Source: CAVPJC01 sp963705155 (lineage in GTDB: Bacteria > Chloroflexota > Anaerolineae > Anaerolineales > UBA4823). From it: a DNA stretch of 64,000 nucleotides. The notes beneath the pieces are model-generated. The model had not been told where the DNA came from. It searched no databases and saw only the letters and a program-made list of their open reading frames with translations. The position numbers and the translations under genes are program-made. The stretch lies in assembly GCA_963705155.1 (NCBI GenBank), contig CAVPJC010000021.1, positions 1 to 64,000 on the forward strand. Direction: 5' to 3'. This document shows, piece after piece, positions 36,803-46,872 of this stretch (position 1 is its first letter; every line of letters begins with the position of its first letter).

Positions 36803-37540
36803 CTAGTCCTTGAAATCGGGTGGTTCCGGTTTTACTGACGGGTGGTTGTCTTCTGCCCTGTGCCACCATTTCTGGATGGCTAAACTGCTTCCATACCAGG
36901 GATCTCCGAAAACTGAGTAATGACTGACCCCGTCGAGAATGACCTGCTCGGAACCCTTCAACAAAGCGGACTGGATTGGGATCAGCCCATCTCCCCAGGT
37001 ATCTCCCAGGCCGCAGATCTCTTTGTACCTTTCATGCGCCCAGCGCTCAGATGTGGAGCCGGTACGATTGCCGCGCAATAATTTTCCTGCAAAAGAAGAA
37101 TAACGCACATCGGGCTGGAAGTAAGCTCCGGGGCAGCGTTTTTCAACAAAGCGAGAAAGCCGCCCGCCGCGCTGCCAGCTGCCCTGGCTGTAGTGAGGAC
37201 TACCCAGGGTGATCAGGTGGTTGATCCTTTCGAGCCCGCGATAGGTGCGCCCAAGAAAGGGTTCAGGGCTCAGGTACAGCCTTGCCAGCACACCACCGGC
37301 GCTGTGACCGATCAGGGTGATTTTTTCACCAGGCGCACTCCGTGCGGCGCGCTGTACTGCCCGGTCGAGCCCGGCCAACAGCCTGGCCCAGCCCAGGCTG
37401 TTGACTGCCAGCAGCCAATCGTGGCCCGGGATGTTAGCGATAGAAACGGGCCGGCCTGCCCAGGTTGAAAGCTCCTGTTGCATGATGCGGTAAACCCAGG
37501 CATAGGATAAAAAACCGCCGATAATCACAATGGGTGACAT
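36803..37540 (-). CDS. Lipase-like alpha/beta hydrolase
   Basis: Starting at ATG 37540 (MSPIVIIGGFLSYAWVYRIM) the 245-residue protein has the lipase nucleophile elbow LIGHSAGGVLARLYL, acid candidate in GLGDTWGDGLIP and His in LDGVSHYSVFG. The frame stays open for another 190 codons upstream, but that part is antisense to the ligase gene and is not believed. It is divergent from the acyl-CoA ligase gene. Confidence 0.85.
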   Translation of the reverse strand: MSPIVIIGGFLSYAWVYRIMQQELSTWAGRPVSIANIPGHDWLLAVNSLGWARLLAGLDRAVQRAARSAPGEKITLIGHSAGGVLARLYLSPEPFLGRTYRGLERINHLITLGSPHYSQGSWQRGGRLSRFVEKRCPGAYFQPDVRYSSFAGKLLRGNRTGSTSERWAHERYKEICGLGDTWGDGLIPIQSALLKGSEQVILDGVSHYSVFGDPWYGSSLAIQKWWHRAEDNHPSVKPEPPDFKD

Positions 37541-37654
37541 TTTAAGAAGTCCAGTCAATACCAGAAGATGAGAATATAATTGTAATCTACCTGAAAACGC
37601 TTTCTCAGCGTTTTTCGACGCCACTGAGCACCAAGCAGCCTGCAGGAGGTGAGT

Positions 37655-39333
37655 ATGCAAGAAAAACCCTGGTTTAAAAGCTATGATCCGGGTATGCCGC
37701 GCACCCTGCGTCCCTATCCCGAAACCACCCTGTTGGAGGCTGTCAGGGATACCGTACAACAGCGCCCCGAACACACTGCGCTGATTTTCAAGGGCCAGCC
37801 CATGAGCTATGCCGAACTGGAGCAGTTGAGCAATGCCTTTGGGACAGCCCTGGTTGACCTGGGGGTGCAAAAAGGCGATCGCGTGGCGCTGCTGATCCCG
37901 AATTCTCCGCAGGCGATCATTGCCCAGCTGGGGGCCTGGAAAGCGGGCGCGATCGTTTGCCCGATCAATTCTCTTTACACCCCTGCAGAGCTGGAATTTG
38001 CTCTGAAAGAGGTTGGCGCAGAGACGGTGGTCGTGCTGACGCCCTTCTACCAGAAAGTCAAGGCGCTGCAAGGGCGCTGCGGCGTCAAGCGCATCATCAC
38101 CACAAATATTAAAGATCACCTGTCGCTGCCTTTGCGCCTGTTATTCACGCTGTTGAAAGAGAAAAAAGAAGGTCACCGCATCCAACTCCAGCCCGGCGAC
38201 TACAGCATGAATGAGCTGCTGAAACGCCATGCCAGCGCAGCCCGGCCGCGGGTGGCGGTAGGCCCCAAAGATCCCGCCATCTTGCTGTTCAGCGGCGGCA
38301 CGACCGGCATGCCCAAAGCCGCACTCGGCACCCACCAGGCGCTGTTGATCAGCGCCATGCAACTGCACGCCTATGCCAAAACGGTGCTGGCGGATTGGGA
38401 TGATCCCATCACGCTGTGCATGCCGATGTTCCACATTTACGGCAACATGGGCATGTGCACTTCGCTGCTGGCGCGCTGGCCGATGGCCCTGGTGCCCAAC
38501 CCGCGTGACCTGGACGATCTGATCGCCACCATCCGCAAGACGCGCCCGGCGGTGCTCCACGGCGTGCCCACTTTGTTCAACAGCCTGCTCAACCATCCCG
38601 CCGTCCAGGCAGGCAAGGTCGACTTCAAGTCGATGAAGATATGCTACTCGGCTGCCGCTCCCGCTGATGGCTGAGACCAAGATTCGTTTCGAGGCCCTGA
38701 CCGGCGGGCGGCTGCTGGAAGCTTATGCCATGACCGAGACCATGCTGGCGGCGGTGGCCTGCCCGGTGCACGGTGTGTACAAAGAAGGCTCGACGGGCGT
38801 GCCGATCTCGGATGTCGAGGTGCGCATCGTCGATGTCGATAGCGGCGAGGAGGATCTGCCGCCGATGGGGGTGGGCGAGATCATCGATCCGGGCGCCCCA
38901 GGTGATGGCAGGCTATTGGGAGAATCCAACCGAAACGGCGAATATGATCCGGGATGGCTGGGTTTACACCGGCGATATCGGCTACCTGGATGAGGATGGT
39001 TACCTTTTCATCGTCGATCGCAAGAAGGATTTGATCAAACCCAGCGGCTTCCAGGTCTGGCCGCGCGAAGTGGAAGAAGTGATTGCTGCTCACCCGGCGG
39101 TCGCCGATGTGTGCGTGGCGGGCGTGCCCGATGCCATGCAGGGCGAAGCGGTGAAAGCCTGGGTGGTGCTCAAAGCCGGTGAACAGGCCAGCGCCAAAGA
39201 AATTCAGGACTACTGCCGCACAAAGCTGGTGGCCTATAAAATCCCCAGGGAAATCGAGTTCCGCGAGAGCCTGCCCAAGACGATGGTGGGAAAAACCTTG
39301 CGCCGGATGCTGAGGGAAGATAAGCCAGCTTGA
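37655..39333 (+). pseudogene. Long-chain acyl-CoA ligase (AMP-forming), two frameshifts
   Basis: ATG 37655 follows a strong GGAGGTG site. The protein activates fatty acids to acyl-CoA. Seen in order: ILLFSGGTTGMPKAALGTHQ (P-loop), MPMFHIYGNMG, frame change near 38665 (ending SAAAP, continuing LMAETKIRFEALTGG), EAYAMTETMLAAVA, a second change near 38895, VMAGYWENPTETA, DGWVYTGDIGYLDEDGYLFI, DRKKDLIKPSGFQVWPREVE and the C-terminal Lys in PKTMVGKTLRRML. Rejoined length about 559, normal. Confidence 0.9.
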
Positions 39334-39373
39334 GGGTTGGGATCCTGGATAAACTAAGGGATTAGAATAAAAT

Positions 39374-39423
39374 CGTCCCGCAGGTTCGATTCGCCTATTC
39401 TTATACCTAAAACCTGCGGGACG
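39374..39423. repeat. REP-type palindrome before the RAYT gene
   Basis: CGTCCCGCAGGTT (39374-39386) pairs perfectly with AACCTGCGGGACG (39411-39423) around 24 bases. It ends 18 bases before the RAYT start and is related to two palindromes after that gene. Confidence 0.8.
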
Positions 39424-39440
39424 CTCCAACGAGGAAAATC

Positions 39441-40022
39441 ATGCCGTATCGTGGTAACATTTTCGCTGCAAGGCAGTATTATCACATTTACAATCGCGGG
39501 GCAGGCAAGCAGCCGCTGTTCTTCAACCCTGGCAACTACGAATACCTCCTGCTGCTGGTCAAACGGTATCACAAAAAATACGGTGCAACGGTTATAGCTT
39601 ACTGCCTGATGCCCAATCACTATCATTTCCTGCTCAGGCAGGAAACCGACGAACCTCTGTCGAAATTCATCAACGTCCTGTTCAACGCTTATGTCCAGGC
39701 TGTGAATTTACAGCAGGGGCGTAGCGGCACATTATTTGAAGGGCGTTTTCGACATGTATGGGTGGACCGCTATGAATATTTAATTCACCTGTGCCGTTAT
39801 ATTCACGACAACCCGCGCAAGGCCAGATTGGTCACCAGCCTGGAGGATTGGCCGTACTCAAATTATCTGGATTGGATTGGCCTGAGAAGTGGTACATTGA
39901 AAGACGATGAGTTTATCAAATATCACTTTCCCGATCCGGCGTCTTCCTATTGTCAATTTATGGATGATTTACAGGATGAAGCGCGCGCGCAAAAGCAAAT
40001 CACAAAGTACGTCTGGGACTAA
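39441..40022 (+). CDS. REP-associated tyrosine transposase (RAYT, Y1 HUH family)
   Basis: 193 residues. Key motifs: YYHIYNRGAGKQPLFF at the start, HUH nuclease MPNHYHFLLRQ, GTLFEGRFRHVWVD, and the region of the catalytic Tyr, LIHLCRYIHDNPRKARLV. RAYT proteins nick and join single-stranded REP palindromes; related palindromes flank this gene on both sides. The frame is intact, so it may be active. Confidence 0.95.
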   Translation: MPYRGNIFAARQYYHIYNRGAGKQPLFFNPGNYEYLLLLVKRYHKKYGATVIAYCLMPNHYHFLLRQETDEPLSKFINVLFNAYVQAVNLQQGRSGTLFEGRFRHVWVDRYEYLIHLCRYIHDNPRKARLVTSLEDWPYSNYLDWIGLRSGTLKDDEFIKYHFPDPASSYCQFMDDLQDEARAQKQITKYVWD

Positions 40023-40029
40023 AAAAATC

Positions 40030-40130
40030 GTCCTGCAGGCATGGAACCTGGAGGACAATGAAGCCGTAAAATAAAACGCCCCGCAGGTTTTTGCGGAAGT
40101 TACCTGGCCGTGTGAATACCCTGCGGGGCG
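40030..40130. repeat. Two REP-type palindromes after the RAYT gene
   Basis: GTCCTGCAGG (40030-40039) pairs with 40047-40056 with one mismatch. CGCCCCGCAGGT (40077-40088) pairs with CCCTGCGGGGCG (40119-40130). Both share the CCYGCAGG core with the palindrome before the gene, as in a BIME-like unit. Confidence 0.75.
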
Positions 40131-40153
40131 TAACATAAGATCAGGAGCATCCT

Positions 40154-40864
40154 ATGCCTCACAAACCCGAAAACCCCGGAACCTGCGCCTGCTGTGGTGA
40201 GGTCATCACCAAACGCAGCGTGAGCAAACACCTGGACAAATGCCCCGAACGGCAGAAACTGCTTGTAACTGCCGAATCCAGTGACCGCCCGGTCGAAACG
40301 CTGTGGCGCCTGCGAGTGCAGGACGCATACGACAAAGACTTCTGGCTTGACCTGGAAATGCGCGGTCCGGCGACCCTGAAAAAACTGGATGACTATCTGC
40401 GCGCCATCTGGCTGGAATGCTGCGGCCATCTGAGCGAGTTCACAATTGGCGGCTGGGGCGGCGATAAAGTGGGCAAAACCCGCAAGGCCGATGCGATTTT
40501 CGAACCGGGTCTGGTGCTGCGCCATCTTTATGACTTTGGCACCACGTCTGAGACCGACATCAAAGTAGTCGGGTTCAGGCAAGGCAAGGCAACCAGCAAG
40601 CATCCGATTGCGTTGTTGGCGCGCAACCAGATGCCCCTGGCAATTTGCCAGGAATGCGGCCAGCCGGCGCAGTGGCTGTGTATAGAATGCGTGTACGAAG
40701 AAGATAAGCCTGGCCATCTATGTAATGAGCATGTCGAAGAACATCCGCACGAAAATTACGGCGGGCCGATGCCGTTGCTCAACTCGCCGCGCACCGGCAT
40801 GTGCGGATATGATGGCCCGGCCGAGCCGCCCTATGGAGGTTGTCATGCGCCAACTTTAAAATAG
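40154..40864 (+). CDS. PRiA4b ORF-3-like protein with zinc-binding ends
   Basis: 236 residues. The N-terminus has CACCGEVITKRSVSKHLDKC, a zinc-finger pattern. The middle (LWRLRVQDAYDKDFWLDLEM, LDDYLRAIWLECCGHLSEFT) resembles the pRiA4b ORF-3 / IS1096-passenger domain. The C-terminus carries CQECGQPAQWLCIECVYEED and a CNEHVEEHPH pattern. Function unknown. It overlaps the next start by about 20 bases. Confidence 0.65.
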   Translation: MPHKPENPGTCACCGEVITKRSVSKHLDKCPERQKLLVTAESSDRPVETLWRLRVQDAYDKDFWLDLEMRGPATLKKLDDYLRAIWLECCGHLSEFTIGGWGGDKVGKTRKADAIFEPGLVLRHLYDFGTTSETDIKVVGFRQGKATSKHPIALLARNQMPLAICQECGQPAQWLCIECVYEEDKPGHLCNEHVEEHPHENYGGPMPLLNSPRTGMCGYDGPAEPPYGGCHAPTLK

Positions 40865-41372
40865 ACCTTTCTGACCTCGAAATGGCTTATGACAGCCATG
40901 ACGGGATGGTCTCCTTCTACCTGGATGTCGAGACAGGTGAAGTCCTCAACATCACCGAAGAAGAGAGCAGTATGCTGGAGATGATTTACGAAAATTATTA
41001 TGATGAAGGCGCCGGGAGCGTGGATTGGGAAGCGGCGTTCGAGGAAGAGGGCATTCCCGAATGGCAGCGGATGAGGCTGAAAGAAGTCGATCCAATCAGA
41101 GCAGGCTCTGGCGAGCGTTTCATACGCATTCCACCGAGGAGTCTTATGAAGGTTACAGCGATATGGAAGCCTTTATCGACACCGTGACCAATCCGCGCTT
41201 GCAGGAGGGGTTGGAACACGCCATCCGCGGGCGTGGCGCGTTCCGGCGTTTCAAAGATGAGCTGCTGGATCATCCCACCGAGCGCGAGCGTTGGTTTCAG
41301 TTCAAAAAGGAGCGTGTCTACCCACGGATCACAGAGTGGTTAGAGTCGGTGGGGATAACTCTGTTAGACTGA
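40845..41372 (+). pseudogene. UPF0158-family protein, frameshifted
   Basis: A GGAGGT site precedes ATG 40845; deleting one T in the TTT nearby gives MRQLKIDLSDLEMAYD. The next frame reads DGMVSFYLDVETGEVLNITE, and after a shift near 41125 TEESYEGYSDMEAFIDTVTN, HAIRGRGAFRRFKDELLDHP and WFQFKKERVYPRITEWLESV. These are UPF0158 hallmarks. About 175 residues, role unknown. Confidence 0.75.
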
Positions 41373-41395
41373 ATAGAATTCCTCATGCATTACCA

Positions 41396-41545
41396 TCAAT
41401 CCGAGCGGTGCGCGGTCCAGATTTTGATGAGCAGGATGGCGCAGAAAGAGATTGTCACCAGGGCGTAGCGCGGGTGCGAGGCTGCTGCAGGCTGAAGGCC
41501 AGAGCAGGATCGACGCTGGCTGATGGTCGGGAACCTGGTTCTCAT
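41396..41545 (-). CDS. Possible small membrane protein after the DUF4129 gene
   Basis: From ATG 41545 the frame gives a 49-residue protein with a single membrane span (YALVTISFCAILLIKIW). It lies 33 bases behind the DUF4129 gene on the same strand. No family is recognised and another frame is also open here, so support is weak. Confidence 0.3.
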   Translation of the reverse strand: MRTRFPTISQRRSCSGLQPAAASHPRYALVTISFCAILLIKIWTAHRSD

Positions 41546-41578
41546 GCCTGTTATCTTCAGCAAGGTTTTCCCACTCGG

Positions 41579-43204
41579 TTACCGCCCCGGTTTCAGGCGT
41601 TGGACGGCTTTGCGCAGCCGCTCCCAAACCTGGCGTGTCAGGCTGGCCTGCGGCGGTTCGATTTCGTGGCGCGTGTAGCGCGCCTCCACAAAGGCACCGG
41701 TCAGGGCGCTTACGTCATCTGCAAGAGGCTGCCCGGGTTCTGGCGGCGCCTGGTCTTCCTGGCGCGCCTGAGCCTCAAGCGCATTGAGCAGGGAGCGCGA
41801 ATATTCCGCCGGTGTCTGCGAGGGCCGGCGGGGGACGCCGTTTTCCTGGCCGCGCCGCACCAGGGCCAGGTAATAGAAGAGCACCTGCTGGCGCGGCGTG
41901 AGGCGGCGCAGGTTGAGGAAATTCCACAACTGCGGTCTGGCCGCGCCTGGCAGGCGGGGACGCAGGCGCTGCATCCCGGCTGCCACGGCCCGGGAGAGCT
42001 GCCGGTTGGCGCCTCTCAACCATTCGCGCAGCTTTTCCAGGTAGGACGCCAGGGTTGATATCAGCTTGATCCGCCGGGCCGCTTTCCACAGGTCGTTGTG
42101 CAGTCTCAAATAATACAGGATGGCGAAGACCACCACACCAATCAGCACACCCCAGAAAATCAGCGAGCGCAGCCACTCCACTCCGCTGACCGGTGGGCGG
42201 ATGGCCTGTTCCATGTCGAACTGGGGCGCTTCGGGCGGCAGAAGAGGATTCATCTGTGTGCCCAGCAGGCTGAGCAGCGAGCCGAACAGCAGCGCCAGGG
42301 GGATTAACAGGAGCTGGACCAGAAAAACGATGATCGAAACCAGGTAAAACAACAAACCTCCCAGCAGCCCCAGCAAGCCGAGCGTGTAGCGGTTGGGCAT
42401 CAACAGGGCAAACAAAGCTACCGCCAGGATAAACGCCACGCTGTAAAGAATCCAGCGCCGCCCGACTTCACCGTGATAGGGGATGTCGTCCAGGATCCAA
42501 TGCAGGCGCGCCACTGCGAACTGGGTCAGGCTGAGCAGCACCAGGCTGAGCAAGAAATAAACCACCAGGTTAACCAACTCGGCTGTACCCTCGCCAGCGG
42601 ATTGTTTTTCAAAGATGGTGATGGCAACCGGGAGGAGCATCAATGTGCCGATGGTCAGGATCAGGTTGGCAATCCGGCGGCGCGCTTCGCTGCGCTGAAG
42701 ATAGATCCACTTATCAGCCGTCCGCCCCGCCAGGAATTCATCCCCCTCCAGCTGGATCAGGTCACCGGCGAATAGGGTGGTCGCCAGCCAGACGAGAAAG
42801 ATGACCGCCAGGGCGGAGGTGGCGCCGGTGGTGAAGAAAGTCGCCAGGAAGTTCTCCTGCCAGAGGTGGATGTCGTCCGGGAAATTCTTGAAGCCATTCG
42901 CCAGGTAGGGAACCAGCCTGACAACCAGCAGGATGACCACCCACTCGCTCAAACGCACCGCCCACCAGCGTGACTCCATCACGCTGGTGCGAACCAGCAG
43001 CCGGCAGGTGTAGATCGCATCCAGGGCGATCAGGAAACTGAGAGGAGTCAGGAGAGCGGTTTGCCAGGTGGGAAGGATGTGTCTGCCCACCTGCAGGATG
43101 GCGGTTGCCATGCATAGCATCATGAAGACCACGATGATGTGGCTTGCCAGGCTGGTGAGGCGTTCGGTTTTGCGCAGGTTCTGCCGGTATTCTCGGGTTA
43201 TCAT
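41579..43204 (-). CDS. DUF4129 membrane protein of a MoxR/DUF58 operon
   Basis: 541 residues with about ten predicted membrane spans in the first 380, then a cytoplasmic DUF4129 domain (LTPRQQVLFYYLALVRRGQE, RRPSQTPAEYSRSLLNALEA, ALTGAFVEARYTRHEI). In other bacteria this domain ends transglutaminase-like membrane proteins; here no transglutaminase core is seen. It starts four bases after the DUF58 gene. The system probably assists maturation or chaperoning of envelope proteins. Confidence 0.8.
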   Translation of the reverse strand: MITREYRQNLRKTERLTSLASHIIVVFMMLCMATAILQVGRHILPTWQTALLTPLSFLIALDAIYTCRLLVRTSVMESRWWAVRLSEWVVILLVVRLVPYLANGFKNFPDDIHLWQENFLATFFTTGATSALAVIFLVWLATTLFAGDLIQLEGDEFLAGRTADKWIYLQRSEARRRIANLILTIGTLMLLPVAITIFEKQSAGEGTAELVNLVVYFLLSLVLLSLTQFAVARLHWILDDIPYHGEVGRRWILYSVAFILAVALFALLMPNRYTLGLLGLLGGLLFYLVSIIVFLVQLLLIPLALLFGSLLSLLGTQMNPLLPPEAPQFDMEQAIRPPVSGVEWLRSLIFWGVLIGVVVFAILYYLRLHNDLWKAARRIKLISTLASYLEKLREWLRGANRQLSRAVAAGMQRLRPRLPGAARPQLWNFLNLRRLTPRQQVLFYYLALVRRGQENGVPRRPSQTPAEYSRSLLNALEAQARQEDQAPPEPGQPLADDVSALTGAFVEARYTRHEIEPPQASLTRQVWERLRKAVQRLKPGR

Positions 43205-43207
43205 GGG

Positions 43208-44401
43208 TTACCGCCGCCAGATATCCAGATCGCTTTCGGAATTGATGAGGTAGGCCGGGAACCCAAACGAAAGAGCCTTCTGGCGGGTTTCCCTGGTTGT
43301 GCCCGTCTGCCCGCACAGGATAATCACCGGGCTGAGGCCAGAACGGCGCGCCTCAAATAACTGGTCGAACAGGGCATCCTCCACCTGGGGCGAAATCACC
43401 AGCAGGCTGCTCCCCCATGCCAGATGGATGCTTTGATTCTGGATCAACTGCACCAGCGGAAAGGTAGCCGTGAACTGGACGCGTCCCAGGGTCTGCAGAA
43501 TGTGCATGAGCTGAGCGCGCCCGCGGCGCGGCGGCAGAGGCAGGGATGGCGCACCGTTTTCCATTGGATCGCCGCCGTTGGTGTACAGCCCGGCCGATTG
43601 GCGTCTGGTGATCAGCCAGTTGGCCAGCGAGGCCGCCACGGTGATGGCCAGCTCGGCGACATCGTAGCGGTTGCGCATGGGATACTCATCCCAGTTGAGA
43701 TTTAAGAAGATGGCCGCTTCGAGGGAAATGGATGGCTCAAAGATCTTGACCTGCAGCCGGTTGGTGGAGGCTGTGGCTTTCCAATCCACGCGCCGCAGCG
43801 AGTCGCCGGTCACATAATCGCGCTTGCCCAGCACCCGGGTGGGGTCTTCGTAGAGCGGCTGGGTGTGGCGCAAGGTGCCCATTGGCGAATGGGACGGCAG
43901 GCTCACCCTGGAAAGCTGGATGATTTTTGGGAAAACTGTCAGGTAATCGGTTGGCAGGATGCGCTGCTGATCAGGTTCAAAACCCAGCAGGTCGCCGGTG
44001 TTCATGTGCAGCGGGCCAAGCGGATAATAGCCGCGGCGGCGGCCTTTCAAGGGGTAGGCCAGGCTGAATTTCTGGCGGGGGTGCAGGCTGATGACCCTGC
44101 GCACGGTACCGGGCGCCGAAAGCTCAGGCGGCAGGCTTTCTTGCAGCACCAACCAGACCACCGGGAGCAGGCTGCGGTTGTGGATTTCCAGCTGCACCGA
44201 CAGATCTTCTCCCAGGAAGGCGTTCTGATTGAATACCCGCCGGGCTTCCAGCGCAGCCAGGCTTTTCCGGCTCCACAGGCGTCCCAACAGGAAAACCCCC
44301 GCCAGCAGGTAAAACACGATGAATACGAATGAGCCTGCCGGTCCAGCCAGCATCGCTCCAGCCAGGAGAATGATCAGGAACAGGTAGAAGTAGCCACTCA
44401 T
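43208..44401 (-). CDS. DUF58 protein
   Basis: 397 residues: two N-terminal membrane spans (YFYLFLIILLAGAMLAGPAG and VFIVFYLLAGVFLLGRL), then the DUF58 region with RRGYYPLGPLHMNTGDLLGF, the signature EDPTRVLGKRDYVTGDSLRR and VDWKATASTNRLQVKIFEPS. DUF58 proteins have a von-Willebrand-like fold and work with MoxR ATPases. It lies 33 bases behind the MoxR gene. Confidence 0.92.
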   Translation of the reverse strand: MSGYFYLFLIILLAGAMLAGPAGSFVFIVFYLLAGVFLLGRLWSRKSLAALEARRVFNQNAFLGEDLSVQLEIHNRSLLPVVWLVLQESLPPELSAPGTVRRVISLHPRQKFSLAYPLKGRRRGYYPLGPLHMNTGDLLGFEPDQQRILPTDYLTVFPKIIQLSRVSLPSHSPMGTLRHTQPLYEDPTRVLGKRDYVTGDSLRRVDWKATASTNRLQVKIFEPSISLEAAIFLNLNWDEYPMRNRYDVAELAITVAASLANWLITRRQSAGLYTNGGDPMENGAPSLPLPPRRGRAQLMHILQTLGRVQFTATFPLVQLIQNQSIHLAWGSSLLVISPQVEDALFDQLFEARRSGLSPVIILCGQTGTTRETRQKALSFGFPAYLINSESDLDIWRR

Positions 44402-44434
44402 GGCAGATCGGATCGCTCCGCCGGGGGAGGCGCT

Positions 44435-45406
44435 TCAGGCAGCTTCACCCAGATCCAGCCGGGTGTTTTCGATGATGTCCCCCACGATTTGAGGCGCTTT
44501 GCGGCCGCGCAGCTCTGCTTCTGGTTTCATGATGAGCCGGTGGATGAGCACGTAAGGCAGCAGGAACTTGATGTCATCCGGTAAAACGTGGTCGCGGCCT
44601 TTGATGGCAGCCAGCGCCTGGGAGGTCTTGAACAGCGCCAGGCTGGCGCGCGGGCTGCCGCCCAGGATCACATCTGGATGGGTGCGGGTAGCGCCGACCA
44701 GGCGGATAATGTAATCCACCAGGGTCTCATCCAGGTGCACTTCCCAGACCGCCTGCTGCAAGCGGGCCAGCGTCTCCAGGCCGCTGGCGTGGTGGTCGAA
44801 CTCGACTGGGTTGAGCAGGTTGATGGGGTGCTGGCGCTGCAGGTTGTGCAGGATGGCGTGCTCAGCATCCGGGGCTGGATAACCGACCGGCAGGCGCATC
44901 AGGAAGCGGTCGAGCTGTGCTTCGGGCAGCGGGAAGGTGCCTTCGTATTCGATCGGGTTCTGGGTGGCAAGAACCATGAAGGGACGCGGCAGGGGGCGCG
45001 TGACGCCGTCTACGGTTACCTGCTGTTCCTGCATGGCCTCCAGCAGGGCCGATTGTGTGCGCGGCGTGGCGCGGTTGATCTCGTCGGCCAGCAGGATATT
45101 GACGAAGATCGGCCCGGGGCGAAATTCAAACTCGGTGGTGCGCTGGTTGTACACCGATACGCCCACCACATCGTTGGGCAGCAGGTCGGGTGTGCATTGT
45201 AAACGCTTGAAAGAACCGCCCAGGCTGGTGGCAATCGAGCGCGCCAGCATTGTTTTGCCGGTGCCGGGCACGTCTTCCAGCAGCACATGACCCTCGCACA
45301 GCAGAGCGACCACCAGCAGATCGATGACCTGCCGTTTTCCAACGATCACTTTTTCGACATTCTCAACGATACGGGAAGAAAATTGCTCCACTTCCTGCAT
45401 GGCCAC
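44435..45406 (-). CDS. MoxR-type AAA+ ATPase
   Basis: 323 residues: Walker A DVPGTGKTMLAR (47-52), Walker B ILLADEINRATPRTQSALLE, sensor FMVLATQNPIEYEGTFPLPE, arginine finger AQLDRFLMRL and GGSPRASLALFK. MoxR ATPases remodel partner proteins. It is the first gene of the minus-strand operon MoxR-DUF58-DUF4129. ATG 45406 and ATG 45400 are both possible starts. Confidence 0.95.
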   Translation of the reverse strand: MAMQEVEQFSSRIVENVEKVIVGKRQVIDLLVVALLCEGHVLLEDVPGTGKTMLARSIATSLGGSFKRLQCTPDLLPNDVVGVSVYNQRTTEFEFRPGPIFVNILLADEINRATPRTQSALLEAMQEQQVTVDGVTRPLPRPFMVLATQNPIEYEGTFPLPEAQLDRFLMRLPVGYPAPDAEHAILHNLQRQHPINLLNPVEFDHHASGLETLARLQQAVWEVHLDETLVDYIIRLVGATRTHPDVILGGSPRASLALFKTSQALAAIKGRDHVLPDDIKFLLPYVLIHRLIMKPEAELRGRKAPQIVGDIIENTRLDLGEAA

Positions 45407-45444
45407 CTCGATTTTGGATGTCTTTTTTTAAGTGTAAATGCAGT

Positions 45445-46872
45445 TTAGGCCATTGGCAAGGTGATTTTTACGCGGCTTCCCTGCCCTTCCTGGCTGTCGA
45501 TGCTGATCGAGCCTCCCTGGCTTTCCAGCAGGGATTTGGCGATGGGCAGCCCCAAACCAAAACCGGGCACCGCAGAGCTGGATTCACCGCGGTAAAAGCG
45601 CTCGAATATATGCTCGAGTGTTTCGGGAGCGATACCCGGGCCATCATCCTGAACGCCGATCACCACACTGCCCTGCACGGCTTCGGCTGTGATCTGGATG
45701 TCGCCCCGAGAATACTTTACCGCATTGTCCACCGTGATCAGCAGTACCTGTTTGAGCGCATCCCGGTCGGCGAGGACATTCAGCTCGGGCACGGAGATTT
45801 TGATGGCACGCGCTGTCTCGATCGGGTTGGCCTGGCGGCAGACCTCCTCGATGACCGGTAGGATGGCGATCGTATGGCACTCCAGGCTTTGCCCTGCATC
45901 CGCCCGGGCCAGCACGAGCAGATCGTTGACCAGGCGGATCAGGCGGTCGCTTTCTTCGACTACATCCGTGAGAATATCGGCCTGCTCTTCAGGCGGCAGG
46001 GGCGGCTTGCGCAGCAGCAACGCCAGGTTTCCGCGCACGGTGGTGATGGGCGTGCGCAGCTCGTGGGAAACATCGGCAACGAATTCGCGCTGCAGGTTGA
46101 GCGCTGCGCTGACGCGCTGGTAGGCATCCTGCAAACGCGCCAGCATGGAGTTGAAGGTTGTCGCCAGCTGGCCGATTTCATCGTTGGGACCGGTGTAGTC
46201 CACACGGCGGGTAAAATCGCTCTCACTGCCGATGGCCCGGGCGGTCTGCGTGATGCGGTGGATGGGCCGCAGCGCTGCCCCGGAAAGCACCCAGCCAATG
46301 CCAAAGGCAATCAGCATGGTCAGCAGGCTGGCAATGATCAGGGTGGCTCCCAGACTGGCCAGGGAGCGATCGTGCTCTGCAAGCGAGCGCGCTACCTGGA
46401 CAATCGAAACGACCTCTGCATTCGAGATGACCGGGTGGTTGTAAATCAGCAGGCGGCCATCGGCCGAAGATGAAATTTCCCACCAATCGCGCTGGGCCTG
46501 CAGTTCCTGCAGCCCACTGGCGTTGAGCGGCAGGGCGTCTTCATTGCTTCCAAAAGGGCTGGCAATCAATTGGCCGTTTGAATCGAGCACGCGCACGATC
46601 TCGCGCTCGCGCAACCTCTGGAAATCCGGCGCAGTTGAAAAATTTTCAAATGTCACCGGAGGCGGGCGGTTGGCTTCAGGTCTGGGCGCGGTTGGATGTG
46701 TATACCCCCACAACACCAACCCGGCGATGTTGTTGCCACTGCCGCGCAGGTCACGCTTGAGCGCATCCAGGGTATAGCGCGATTGGATGGTATACAAGGC
46801 TGTGCCAAAAATGACCAGCGTCAGGGCCAGGATGGCCGTGTAGAGCAGGGTGAGGCGCAAGCGGATCGACAT
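45445..46872 (-). CDS. Sensor histidine kinase
   Basis: 475 residues. Membrane spans at about 8-28 and 174-198 bracket a periplasmic sensor region; HAMP follows (LRPIHRITQTARAIG), then HisKA with VADVSHELRTPITTV (His270) and the ATPase boxes VDNAVKYSRGDI, GVQDDGPGIAPE and VPGFGLGLPIAKSL. Its ATG overlaps the stop of the response-regulator gene by one base. The signal is unknown. Confidence 0.95.
   Translation of the reverse strand: MSIRLRLTLLYTAILALTLVIFGTALYTIQSRYTLDALKRDLRGSGNNIAGLVLWGYTHPTAPRPEANRPPPVTFENFSTAPDFQRLREREIVRVLDSNGQLIASPFGSNEDALPLNASGLQELQAQRDWWEISSSADGRLLIYNHPVISNAEVVSIVQVARSLAEHDRSLASLGATLIIASLLTMLIAFGIGWVLSGAALRPIHRITQTARAIGSESDFTRRVDYTGPNDEIGQLATTFNSMLARLQDAYQRVSAALNLQREFVADVSHELRTPITTVRGNLALLLRKPPLPPEEQADILTDVVEESDRLIRLVNDLLVLARADAGQSLECHTIAILPVIEEVCRQANPIETARAIKISVPELNVLADRDALKQVLLITVDNAVKYSRGDIQITAEAVQGSVVIGVQDDGPGIAPETLEHIFERFYRGESSSAVPGFGLGLPIAKSLLESQGGSISIDSQEGQGSRVKITLPMA

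Noticed and set aside
37541..38119. 190-codon N-terminal extension of the lipase-like gene
   Set aside because: It is antisense to the acyl-CoA ligase and has no protein-like pattern; the natural start is ATG 37540.
44588..45202. 204-codon plus-strand frame inside the MoxR gene
   Set aside because: Shadow of the highly conserved MoxR coding sequence.
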